Below, in pieces: positions 9,101 to 16,145 of a stretch of 64,000 nucleotides of DNA (position 1 is the stretch's first letter; every line of letters starts with the position of its first letter). Position numbers and translations under genes: made by a program. The notes beneath the pieces are model-generated. The model saw only the letters and a program-made list of their open reading frames with translations. It was not told where the DNA came from and made no database searches. The DNA is taken from positions 150,428-214,427 of the forward strand of contig JAODME010000012.1 in assembly GCA_025465095.1 (NCBI GenBank), read 5' to 3'. This DNA comes from Microbacteriaceae bacterium. Its GTDB lineage: Bacteria > Actinomycetota > Actinomycetes > Actinomycetales > Microbacteriaceae.

Positions 9101-9622
9101 GCCCGCGACGTCTCCCGCCTCGAGGTGGAGAGGAATATCTTTCGTTACCGCCCGTCGCCCGTCACGCTGCGGCTGGCCGAGGGGGCGACATCCGCCCGGC
9201 TCGTCCGACTGCTCGCCGCCGCGACGCTCGCCCGGTCAACGGTCACGATCAGCTCGGCGGTTCCGGTTCCCGCCACGCTCATGCAACTGTTCCGCGAGGA
9301 GGACAGTCCCCTCGACGTCACCGCCACGTTCGTGGAGACGGATGCCGCGTTCCATGATCGACTGCGGGCCACCGGGACGATGCCCGCAAGAATTCGACTC
9401 ATCGGGGCGACCGGCACCTCCGGTGGAACCCAGGCGGGAGCTGTGCTCGCGTCGGCACTCGGCGGCAACCCGGATGTGGCGATCTACGCCGGCCCCGTCA
9501 CGACGGAGGGCCGCGTCGAGCTGCTTCCGTTCCTTCGAGAGCAGGCGATCAGCATCACCGCGCACCGGTTCGGGCACCCGGATCCATCGTCGCAGGTGAC
9601 GTCGTTGCAGGACGTTCCCTAG
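6116..9622 (+). CDS. putA: bifunctional proline dehydrogenase / P5C dehydrogenase
   Basis: This 1168-residue enzyme oxidises proline to glutamate in two steps. The N-terminal half (about 50-470) is the FAD-dependent proline dehydrogenase barrel, ending in the conserved YLIRRLEENASPENF. The middle (about 500-970) is an aldehyde dehydrogenase with ETSGKN and the catalytic Cys748 in GHAGQKCSAASI. About 200 residues follow at the C-terminus, as in long actinobacterial PutA proteins. There is no N-terminal ribbon-helix-helix DNA-binding domain, so it is not self-regulating like enterobacterial PutA. ATG 6116 is chosen; GTG 6110, with GAAGG 9 nt before it, is equally possible. Its second activity also completes ornithine degradation started by RocD at 22456. 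Confidence 0.95.
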   Translation: MPNELADAPVRPENISAETIATVRRWLLESADVAPDKSAERLAGLLKDPLGLDFTIGFIDRVVRPEDLRVAGRNLELLSRSVPSFLPWYMRIAIQLGGGFAPLLPWPIVPIARTVLRRMVGHLILDATPAKLDTSIAELRGQGIRLNLNLLGEAVLGDDEAGRRLEGTRALLERDDVDYVSIKVSSVASQLSMWAFDETVERVAQRLTPLYELAASFATPKFINLDMEEFRDLDLTVAVFERILSNPRLGRLEAGIVLQAYLPDALAALQGLTAWATERRAAGGAGIKVRVVKGANLAMEHVDAQLHGWPVATYRTKRETDTNYKRVLDWALTPERTDAVRIGVAGHNLFDLAFAWLLAKDRRVESRVEFEMLLGMATGQADAVKRDVGGLLLYTPVVRPSDFDSAISYLIRRLEENASPENFMSGVFELATSSAVFDREADRFRSALAALDATVPASNRVQDRSASAPTPTVAEFANTPDTDPAIAANRIWGRAILARAATSRLGNAQLAAARVSDSGTLEVVIRSTAAAGTVWGERSAAARARVLRAAADALEGARADLIEVMASETGKTIAEGDVEVSEAIDFARYYAERAIDLDDLQHARFVPSRLVVVAPPWNFPVAIPAGGVLAGLASGAAVIIKPAPQARRSAAVMVQALWDGGVPRDVLGLADVEEGELGKQLITHSSVGRVILTGAWETAALFRSWRADLPLLAETSGKNAIIVTPSADFDLAAADVVKSAFGHAGQKCSAASIVILVGSVGKSERFRRQLIDAAHTLRVGWPQDPTTQMGPIIEPAAGKLLGGLTKLGDGETWLLKPATLDGSGRLWSPGVRDGVTAGSEFHLTEYFGPVLGIMTADTLDEAIALQNAPAYGLTAGIHSLDPDEIAHWIDGVEAGNLYVNRAITGAIVRRQPFGGWKRSTVGASAKAGGPNYLLTLGAVEPVFAEPKKSVVLKGVGNRVARVIEAAQPGMEFLEFDRVRAAAVSDQRAWDAEFGVARDVSRLEVERNIFRYRPSPVTLRLAEGATSARLVRLLAAATLARSTVTISSAVPVPATLMQLFREEDSPLDVTATFVETDAAFHDRLRATGTMPARIRLIGATGTSGGTQAGAVLASALGGNPDVAIYAGPVTTEGRVELLPFLREQAISITAHRFGHPDPSSQVTSLQDVP

Positions 9623-9732
9623 GGGGCGAATACCGCCCCGCCCGAGGGTGGTGGCTAGCATCGCTTACGAGCGAGCCGCAATCCCGGTCTCGGGTGCTGC
9701 GCGAATGCGGCTGGGCTGCGAGAGTGAACGCC

Positions 9733-10374
9733 ATGAATTCATTGTCGCGCCACACCGACTATGGCTCGGCGAGCCTCGAGGAGTCGGCTGTCGATCCCGA
9801 TCCGATGGCCGAGTTCGCCGGGTGGCTCGCGGCCGCCGAGGACGCCGAACTCTACGAGCCGAACGCGATGATCGTGAGCACGGCCGACGGCGACGGGAGG
9901 CCGAGCAGCCGGACGGTGCTGCTCAAGGGACTCGATGCCTCCGGATTCGAGTTCGTCACGAACTACGCCTCACACAAGGGGCGCGCCCTGCTCGCAAACC
10001 CGGGGGTGTCCCTGCTCTTTCCGTGGTATCCGATGCAGCGCCAGGTCATCGTGACCGGCGCCGCGCACCGGACCTCTCCGGAGGTGAGCGACGCGTACTT
10101 CGCCGCCCGTCCGCGCGGCTCCCGCCTCGCCGCGCTCGCGAGCGAACAGTCACAGCCGATCGACTCTCGGGCGGCGCTCGAGCAGAGAGTGCGCGAGCTC
10201 GAGTTACGATTTCCCGGTGACGCGCCGATACCTCGGCCGGACACCTGGGGAGCGTTCCGGGTGATCCCCGATCACATCGAGTTCTGGCAGGGCCGCACCT
10301 CGCGGCTGCACGATCGACTGCGGTTCACCGTGCTGCCGGGCGGCGACTGGCGGCTCGAGCGCCTCCAGCCGTAA
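9733..10374 (+). CDS. pdxH: pyridoxamine 5'-phosphate oxidase
   Basis: This 213-residue FMN enzyme converts pyridoxamine or pyridoxine phosphate to pyridoxal 5'-phosphate, the cofactor needed by RocD and KynU elsewhere in this window. Family signatures are SRTVLLKG (FMN site, about 58-65), YPMQRQVIV (about 97-105), and the C-terminal substrate and FMN block WGAFRVIPDHIEFWQG plus RLHDRLRF. Length is normal for the family. ATG 9733 is used; GTG 9724 in the same frame is an alternative. It stands alone between putA and a convergent oxygenase gene. Confidence 0.94.
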   Translation: MNSLSRHTDYGSASLEESAVDPDPMAEFAGWLAAAEDAELYEPNAMIVSTADGDGRPSSRTVLLKGLDASGFEFVTNYASHKGRALLANPGVSLLFPWYPMQRQVIVTGAAHRTSPEVSDAYFAARPRGSRLAALASEQSQPIDSRAALEQRVRELELRFPGDAPIPRPDTWGAFRVIPDHIEFWQGRTSRLHDRLRFTVLPGGDWRLERLQP

Positions 10375-10484
10375 CCGCTTCTCGAGGGGCCGCCCACTTC
10401 CGCGACGATCGGGCTTTCCCCGTGATCGGGCTGCTCAGAGGCTCGCACGATCCGCGCGCCGGAGAAGCGTTGCACGGGACGGGG

Positions 10485-11504
10485 CTACCCGAGCAATTCG
10501 GGGTGGTGGATCGCTGCGACATCCGGATGCGCCCGAAGCCGGCTCTTCAGCGCGTTCTCCCCGTAGGTGCGGAAAAGAGGATTCTCCGGATCGATTGTGA
10601 TGCCGGGCGCGTCGAGCTCTTGCGGCAGCTCAAGCGTTGGAACCGTGCTTTCGAGCGCCGGCCCGTAGAAGAAGGGAACAGAGACGCGGTCCTCGCCGAT
10701 GCGCGGTGAGATGACCCGGTGCACCGTTGCCTTGAGGTATCCGTCGGTCGCGACCTCGAGCAATTCGCCGATGTTGACGACAAACGCGCCGTCGACCGGT
10801 GGCGCGTCGATCCAGGCTCCGTCCTTTTCCACCTGGAGGCCGCCGGCGCCGGGCTCGACATAGAGCAGTGTCAGAACGCCGAAGTCCTTGTGGGCGCCCA
10901 CGCCCTGCTTGGGCTCCGGATCGGACTTCCCTGGATAGCGCACGATCTTGATGAGCGTCGACGGCCTCTCGGCGAAGGCTTCATCGAAGACGTGTTCGTC
11001 AGCCCCGAGCGAGAGCGCCCAAGCCCGCATGAGCCGGAGGGCGACGTCGTTCAGTTCGTCGCGCCACTCCGTGATGGTTTCACGCAGCCCTGGTAGCGCG
11101 GGCGGCCACTGGTTCGGCCCCTCGAGAACGAAGTAGTCCGCCGTCTCCGGCCCCTTCTCGATGGCTTCACGCTCTGGTCCGATGTCGATCTGCTCCCGCC
11201 AGTCGACCTTGCCCTGCGTGAGCTCGCCGCCGACCCGCGTGTATCCGCGAAAGTGCGGGCTCTTGAGGTTCTCGATCGCCATCTTGTCCGCTTCGGGCAG
11301 GTCGAAGAACTCCCGGGACGTGCGGATGACGCGGTCCATGAGTTCGGTCGCGACACCGTGCCCGGTCAGATAGAAAAACCCGAACTCGTGCGTGGCCTCG
11401 CGGAGTTCGGCGCGGAACGCGTGCGCCTCCGCGTCGCCGGCGTCGAGCCGGGAGAGGTCCAGGACGGGGAGGGTGTGTGCGGGCGCTGAGGTGGTCATGG
11501 TCAT
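10485..11504 (-). CDS. 2-oxoglutarate/Fe(II) oxygenase, isopenicillin-N-synthase-like
   Basis: This 339-residue non-heme iron oxygenase has the facial triad His205-X-Asp207 (GAHKDFG) and His262 (VHRVIS), and the co-substrate RxS pair Arg273/Ser275. The N-terminal DIOX_N domain (about 12-130) includes the usual HGV and FRGYTRVG elements. Such enzymes hydroxylate or oxidise small molecules; the substrate cannot be told from sequence. There is no biosynthetic cluster around it, so a housekeeping or detoxifying role is as likely as antibiotic synthesis. The start is set at ATG 11502-11504 because the family begins close to here; the open frame extends further without supporting signals. It is divergent from the nuclease-family gene at 11605. 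Confidence 0.88.
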   Translation of the reverse strand: MTMTTSAPAHTLPVLDLSRLDAGDAEAHAFRAELREATHEFGFFYLTGHGVATELMDRVIRTSREFFDLPEADKMAIENLKSPHFRGYTRVGGELTQGKVDWREQIDIGPEREAIEKGPETADYFVLEGPNQWPPALPGLRETITEWRDELNDVALRLMRAWALSLGADEHVFDEAFAERPSTLIKIVRYPGKSDPEPKQGVGAHKDFGVLTLLYVEPGAGGLQVEKDGAWIDAPPVDGAFVVNIGELLEVATDGYLKATVHRVISPRIGEDRVSVPFFYGPALESTVPTLELPQELDAPGITIDPENPLFRTYGENALKSRLRAHPDVAAIHHPELLG

Positions 11505-11604
11505 CCGACAATCTTCACCCGGCTTCGGGCCCCCCAGTGTAATGTTACGCGGCGACCAGGCGCGGGGCTGGGCGGGCGACCGGGAGGGGTCGTAGGCTGG
11601 CCCG

Positions 11605-12441
11605 ATGCCGGACATCGTGCTGATCGGGCCTGTCGACAGGCCAGAGCTGCACGTCATGACGTTCAACATCCGCCGACGAATAGGGCATTTGAGGCACACC
11701 CCCGACCTTTGGTCGCGTCGCAGGGGGGCGGTGCGGCGAATGCTGAACACCGAACGGCCATCCGTGCTTGGCCTGCAGGAGGCGCTTCCGGACCAGGTGG
11801 AATTCGTCGCCGCCACCCTGGGGGGCGGATACCGCTCGATCGGGTACGGGCGGACGGCGGAGCGCAGTGGCGAGCACTGCTCGATCTTCTACGATGCGAG
11901 CCGACTGGATCTGCTGGAGTGGAGCCAGCAGGCGCTGTCCGACACGCCCGACAAGCCGGGATCAACGACGTGGGGCAACTGGAACCCGCGTGTGGTGGTT
12001 CGTGCGAGCTTCAGGGACAAGGCCGGCGGGCTGGACTTCCTCGTCGTGAACACTCATTTCGATCACTTCTCGCGCAAGGCCCGGCTGCGCTCCGCGGAGG
12101 TGGTTGGGGCCATCGCGAGATCATCCACCCTGCCGGTCGTTGTCCTGGGGGACTTCAACACGGGCGTCGGGTCGAAGCCGTACGTTGCGCTCGCCGCCGT
12201 GCTGCGTGACGCCTGGCTCGTGGCCGCTCAGCGGGTCACCGAAGAGTGGGGCACCTTCCCGCACTATCACCCGCCTCGGCGAGGGCGGAAGCGAATCGAC
12301 TGGATCCTCGTGAGTTCCTCGATCGAGGTCCGGAAGGCCGCGATCAACGTCAATCGGTACGGCGGCGCCTGGCTCTCCGATCATGCGCCGGTCCAGGTCG
12401 TGCTGGCGCTGCCCTCCGACCGTGACAGCCGGCTTGGCTAG
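11605..12441 (+). CDS. endonuclease/exonuclease/phosphatase family protein
   Basis: This 278-residue protein has the Mg-dependent EEP fold. The metal and catalytic residues appear in order: TFNIR, LQEA, NTHFDH, LGDFNTG and the final SDHAP. Members cleave phosphodiester or phosphomonoester bonds in nucleic acids, lipids or inositol phosphates. The exact substrate is unknown, and there is no signal peptide, so it acts in the cytoplasm. ATG 11605 lies 6 nt after TAGGCT (11593-11598), which fits a leaderless transcript and fixes the start. Confidence 0.85.
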   Translation: MPDIVLIGPVDRPELHVMTFNIRRRIGHLRHTPDLWSRRRGAVRRMLNTERPSVLGLQEALPDQVEFVAATLGGGYRSIGYGRTAERSGEHCSIFYDASRLDLLEWSQQALSDTPDKPGSTTWGNWNPRVVVRASFRDKAGGLDFLVVNTHFDHFSRKARLRSAEVVGAIARSSTLPVVVLGDFNTGVGSKPYVALAAVLRDAWLVAAQRVTEEWGTFPHYHPPRRGRKRIDWILVSSSIEVRKAAINVNRYGGAWLSDHAPVQVVLALPSDRDSRLG

Positions 12442-12450
12442 GCTTCTCGC

Positions 12451-13035
12451 GTGATCGAGTCATTCCTGCGGGCCCCAACCGGTGTCGTGGAGATCGTCGC
12501 CGATCTGTTGCGCCTCGCGGCAGTCTTCAGTATCGCGGCGGCGGCGGTGTGGTGGGGCGCCCCCGAGATCGCGCTTTTCGCACTAGTGCTTCTCGGACTC
12601 CTGCTGCCGCGATTCATCGAGGTGCGACCGGTTTTCGACGCCGCATACGGACTCGCCTTGCTCGTGGCAGCGTGGAGCACGGTCGTCGACCTCTACACGC
12701 GTGTGCCCGGTTGGGATCTCGTCGTCCACTTCTCGGCAACTGGGTTGACCGCCGCCATGACCTGCTCTCTGCTCGCTCAAGCCCAGCTCATTCCTCGCGC
12801 GCAGGATCCTCGTGTGACCCTCGCCACGGTGATCGTTCTGACCGCGTCGCTGGGTCTCGCCTTGAGTGCGCTCTGGGAGATCGCAGAGTGGCTGGGACAT
12901 ACGTACGTAGATCCGACCATCTTCGTGACCTACGACGACACCATTGGAGACATGGCGGCCGGCGGGCTCGGATCAGTGGTAGCGGGTCTCGCGATGAAGG
13001 CGCTGTCTTTGCGGAGCGGCACGGTGGCCAGGTGA
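12451..13035 (+). CDS. integral membrane protein, DUF2238/YjdF-like
   Basis: This 194-residue protein has about five to six hydrophobic helices and the motifs WEIAEW (about 137-142) and DDTIGDMAAGGLG (about 156-168), which recall the DUF2238 family of unknown function. GTG 12451 is preceded at 6 nt by TAGGCT (12439-12444); the TAG of that box is also the stop codon of the upstream nuclease gene. It overlaps the GntR regulator by 4 bp (GTGA), so the two are translated together and probably work in one process. Confidence 0.75.
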   Translation: MIESFLRAPTGVVEIVADLLRLAAVFSIAAAAVWWGAPEIALFALVLLGLLLPRFIEVRPVFDAAYGLALLVAAWSTVVDLYTRVPGWDLVVHFSATGLTAAMTCSLLAQAQLIPRAQDPRVTLATVIVLTASLGLALSALWEIAEWLGHTYVDPTIFVTYDDTIGDMAAGGLGSVVAGLAMKALSLRSGTVAR

Positions 13036-13418
13036 AGCTCACGATCGTTGCGGCATCCGCCGTTCCGCCCTTCGAGCAATTGCGCTCACAGATCGCGGGG
13101 GCAGTCAACGATGGGACTCTGCTCGCAGGCGCGAAATTGCCGACCGTGCGCCGTCTAGCCGAGGACCTCGGGCTCGCGACCAACACTGTCGCCCGCAGCT
13201 ACCGTGAACTCGAGCGCGATGGAGTGATTGAGACGCGCGGGCGCAACGGCACTTTTGTCGCCGCTACCGGCGATGCGCGGCAACGGGAGGCCCAGATGGC
13301 GGCGCTCGCCTACGCGCAGCGCATCCGCCAGTTGCACGTGGAGCCAGCCGCCGCGCTTGAGCTCGTGCGAACCGCACTCGGAACGCAGCCGCCGCCGCCT
13401 CGCGCACCCGGCGTGTGA
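13032..13418 (+). CDS. GntR-family regulator, short YtrA-like type
   Basis: This 128-residue protein has an N-terminal winged helix with the GntR hallmark GAKLPTVRRLAEDLGLATNTVARSYRELE, shown here in part (about 36-64). It has only a short helical C-terminal tail (about 75-120), which is the YtrA pattern. Such regulators commonly control adjacent transporter or membrane genes. It starts at GTG 13032, overlapping the stop of the membrane protein by 4 bp, so regulation of that gene is a reasonable guess. The DUF2252 gene follows 12 bp later and may be cotranscribed. Confidence 0.85.
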   Translation: MKLTIVAASAVPPFEQLRSQIAGAVNDGTLLAGAKLPTVRRLAEDLGLATNTVARSYRELERDGVIETRGRNGTFVAATGDARQREAQMAALAYAQRIRQLHVEPAAALELVRTALGTQPPPPRAPGV

Positions 13419-13430
13419 CACAGTGGGCGC

Positions 13431-14849
13431 ATGGCGAATCCTCCCGTGACGGACGGTCACGTCGTCCACGCGTCGGTGAACGGCGACGCTTTCGCCTCTC
13501 TCCTGCGTCGACCCACCCCGCGGACTGAACGGTATGCGCTCGGCAAGGAGATGCGGCAGAAAGTGCCTCGTTCGTCGCTTGGCGAGTGGACGGCGCCGCA
13601 TGATCGCGCCGACCCGATCGACCTGATCATCCAGTCCCACCGCGGTCGCCAGGAACACCTCATTCCGCTGCGGGTCGCGCGGATGCTCGACTCGCCGTAC
13701 GGGTTCCTGCGCGGCACCGCGGTCGTGATGGCCGCAGATTCCGCAGCGCTCCCCGCGACCGGCATCACACCCGTGATCTGCGGTGACGCCCACGTCGGCA
13801 ACTTCGGTTTCTACGCTTCCCCGGAGCGTGACCTCGTCATCGATCTCAATGATTTCGATGAAGCGCATCCTGGAAGCTGGGAGTGGGACCTCCGCAGGCT
13901 CACGGCAAGCATCTGGGTGGCCGGGCGCCAGAACGACTTCACCGAGGACGAGTGTCAGGCGGCAGTCGCATCTTGCGTCTGCGCCTATCGGAATCAGGTG
14001 CGTGAACTGGCCGAGCAGCCGCTGCTGTCGCGCTCGTTCCAGCGAGTCGACGTAGACCGGCTGCGGCAGTCGACGACGGACCTGTCACTGCACCGGGGCA
14101 TCGAACGCGCCGCGCAGCGAGCCCGCCGGCGAACGAGCGATCGTGCGCTCCCACGATTCGCCGTCGAGGAGAACGGAACGCGACGGATCGTCGAGGAGCC
14201 TCCACTGATCACTCGCCCGGACTCCTCCGATGCGGAGCAGCTGGGTGCGGCACTTGACAGTTATCTCGAGACGCTCAGCCCGCACTGGCGTCGCGTGGTG
14301 GGCGGCTACACCCTGCTCGACATCGCCCACAAGGTGGTCGGCGTCGGAAGCGTCGGCTTGCGCGCCTACGTGGCGCTGTGCGAGGGAAGCAGTCCCGACG
14401 ACGTGCTGTTCCTGCAGCTCAAGCAGGCGAGACGATCGGTGATCGCGCCGTTCGTGCACGGCGACTCCGCTCTGCACGCTCATCAGGGTCAACGCGTGGT
14501 CGAGTACCAGCAGGCGCTTCAGACGGTGAGCGATCCGCTGCTCGGCTGGACGACGGTGAACGGCCGCCAGTTCTACGTGCGGCAGTTCCGGAACATGAAG
14601 GGGACTCTTCCGCTGGAGGGGATCGGTGCCGCGGCGATGACGGACTACGTCGCCGTCTGCGGACGGCTGCTGGCCAAGGGTCACGCGAGGACAAGTGGGG
14701 CGTCCATGATCGCGGGCTACGTGGGAGGAGGGGACAACCTCGAGCGAGCCCTCTGCCGATTTGCCCGCGCCTATGCCGACCAGACGGAGCACGACCACGT
14801 GCGGCTCACCGAGGCCGTGCGCCTCGGGAGGCTCCCCGCGGACAGTTAG
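13431..14849 (+). CDS. DUF2252 family protein
   Basis: This 472-residue protein matches DUF2252, a family with distant kinase-like features. Recognisable parts are MRQKVPRSSLGEW (about 38-50), the CGDAHVGNFG motif (about 117-126), DLNDFDEAHPGSWEWDLRR (about 137-155) and the C-terminal YVRQFRNMKG. The conserved GDAHxxNFG and NDFDE resemble the catalytic and metal sites of phosphotransferases, but no function is established. It is 12 bp downstream of the GntR gene and ends with a stop that overlaps a possible small convergent gene. Confidence 0.85.
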   Translation: MANPPVTDGHVVHASVNGDAFASLLRRPTPRTERYALGKEMRQKVPRSSLGEWTAPHDRADPIDLIIQSHRGRQEHLIPLRVARMLDSPYGFLRGTAVVMAADSAALPATGITPVICGDAHVGNFGFYASPERDLVIDLNDFDEAHPGSWEWDLRRLTASIWVAGRQNDFTEDECQAAVASCVCAYRNQVRELAEQPLLSRSFQRVDVDRLRQSTTDLSLHRGIERAAQRARRRTSDRALPRFAVEENGTRRIVEEPPLITRPDSSDAEQLGAALDSYLETLSPHWRRVVGGYTLLDIAHKVVGVGSVGLRAYVALCEGSSPDDVLFLQLKQARRSVIAPFVHGDSALHAHQGQRVVEYQQALQTVSDPLLGWTTVNGRQFYVRQFRNMKGTLPLEGIGAAAMTDYVAVCGRLLAKGHARTSGASMIAGYVGGGDNLERALCRFARAYADQTEHDHVRLTEAVRLGRLPADS

Positions 14850-14983
14850 TCCGCGGCCCCGCCCGACGCGGTGTCGTCGTCGGAGTCGGATGATCCCTGG
14901 CCCGAGCCGTCCGGAACGTCCTCGTTCTTGCTCTCGCTCGTGGAACTGTCGCCGCGGCCGGACGCCTTTTCGTGATCCGTCAT
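14846..14983 (-). CDS. possible small acidic protein, 45 aa
   Basis: An open frame from ATG 14981-14983 encodes a 45-residue Ser/Asp/Glu-rich, highly polar and probably disordered protein beginning MTDHEKASGRGD. It overlaps the DUF2252 stop by 3-4 bp on the opposite strand. The ribosome site is weak (GGCGGG directly before ATG). It could be a real short acidic protein, as is common in these genomes, or a chance frame. I do not recognise it. Confidence 0.4.
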   Translation of the reverse strand: MTDHEKASGRGDSSTSESKNEDVPDGSGQGSSDSDDDTASGGAAD

Positions 14984-15101
14984 CCCGCCACGCTACGCGT
15001 GTCAACGGCGTCGAGGCAATACTTTCGATTCACGGGCTATACCCACGTTTCTTTGGTTGGGTAGTAAGGAACCCGCTGAACGAAAGGTGGAAGGAAACGG
15101 T

Positions 15102-15572
15102 ATGAAAGCATCGCAAACGCTGGACGACAACCTTCAGAAGGTCCTCGTAGATCTGATCGAGCTGCACATCCAGGGCAAGCAGGCCCACTGGAGCGTCGTC
15201 GGAAAGAACTTCCGCGATCTGCACCTGCAACTCGACGAGATCATCGAGAGCGCCAGGGAGTTCTCGGACGAGGTCGCCGAACGGATGCGCGCACTCCACG
15301 GCATGCCGGACGGCAGGTCGGAGACGGTGTCGGCGTCCACCTCGCTGAAGAAGTACCCCGGCGACGAGGTGGACACGGCAAAGGTCGTCGACCTCATCAC
15401 CGAGCGCCTCGAGGCGGTCGTCACCACCATGCGCGCGGTGCATGACGAGGTCGACGAAGAGGACCCGACCAGTGCGGACATCCTGCACGCCATCATCGCG
15501 AAGCTCGAGCAGTACGCGTGGATGGTGAACGCAGAGAACCAGACGCCACGCAAGCGCGGCGCCTCCAAGTAG
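15102..15572 (+). CDS. dps: Dps family ferritin-like DNA-protection protein
   Basis: This 156-residue protein should assemble into a 12-mer that oxidises and stores iron and shields DNA during stress. The inter-subunit ferroxidase ligands are visible: His29 (AHW), His41, Asp56 and Glu60 (SDEVAER). The tail ends in a short basic stretch (PRKRGASK) that may help DNA binding. A strong ribosome site (GGAAGGAAA, 15089-15097) supports ATG 15102. It is followed 30 bp later by an SRPBCC gene, and both seem to share one terminator, suggesting a stress operon. Confidence 0.93.
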   Translation: MKASQTLDDNLQKVLVDLIELHIQGKQAHWSVVGKNFRDLHLQLDEIIESAREFSDEVAERMRALHGMPDGRSETVSASTSLKKYPGDEVDTAKVVDLITERLEAVVTTMRAVHDEVDEEDPTSADILHAIIAKLEQYAWMVNAENQTPRKRGASK

Positions 15573-15602
15573 CATCCCCGTTCCCGACAGAAGGAGAAGG
15601 AA

Positions 15603-16058
15603 ATGACCCAGGTCATCGAACACATCGACGTCGACGTGCCCGTCAACGTCGCCTACAACCAGTGGACCCAGTTCGAGTCGTTCCCGCACTTCCTGAGCTT
15701 CGTCGAGTCGGTCACCCAGCTCGACGACACTCACACCCACTGGAAGGTGAAGATTGCGGGGGCCGAGCGCGAGTTCGACGCCGTGATCACGGAGCAGCAT
15801 CCCGACGAGCGTGTGGCTTGGAACAGCACAGGAGGCGAAGAGAACCACGCCGGTGTCGTCACCTTCCATAAGCTCAGTGACACGACCTCCCGCGTGACCG
15901 TGCAACTCGACTGGGAAGCCGAGGGCTTCCTCGAGAAGGTCGGCGCCGTGTTCGGCGTGGACGACAAGGCCATCAAGGGCGACCTCAAGAACTTCAAGAA
16001 GTTCATCGAGACCCGGCCGGCGCCAACCGGCGAATGGCGCGGAGACGTGTCGAACTAG
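15603..16058 (+). CDS. SRPBCC-family (polyketide cyclase/dehydrase-like) protein
   Basis: This 151-residue protein has the helix-grip fold: an N-terminal strand EHIDVDVPVNVAYNQWTQF, the FPHFLSFVESV segment, central beta strands, and a long C-terminal helix. Similar proteins occur next to stress genes in actinobacteria and may bind lipids or hydrophobic ligands. No catalytic residues are recognised. GAAGGAGAAGG lies directly upstream of ATG 15603. It is cotranscribed with dps, judged by the 30-bp gap and common terminator. Confidence 0.85.
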   Translation: MTQVIEHIDVDVPVNVAYNQWTQFESFPHFLSFVESVTQLDDTHTHWKVKIAGAEREFDAVITEQHPDERVAWNSTGGEENHAGVVTFHKLSDTTSRVTVQLDWEAEGFLEKVGAVFGVDDKAIKGDLKNFKKFIETRPAPTGEWRGDVSN

Positions 16059-16081
16059 CGGTACCGTTTCCGCCCTCGAAG

Positions 16082-16117
16082 AAGACCCCCACCAGAGTGT
16101 TCCGGTGGGGGTCTTTT
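16082..16117 (+). terminator. Rho-independent terminator after dps-SRPBCC
   Basis: A 12-bp perfect stem, AAGACCCCCACC (16082-16093) with GGTGGGGGTCTT (16104-16115), has a 10-nt loop and runs into TTTT on the + strand. It closes the dps operon and separates it from the GH15 gene. Confidence 0.88.
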
Positions 16118-16145
16118 CGACCGGCGGCCGTCTGAAAGGCGAACG

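Noticed and set aside
9613..9640. GGGGCG/CGCCCC hairpin after putA as a terminator
   Set aside because: Short stem with no T-run; in DNA this GC-rich such repeats arise by chance.
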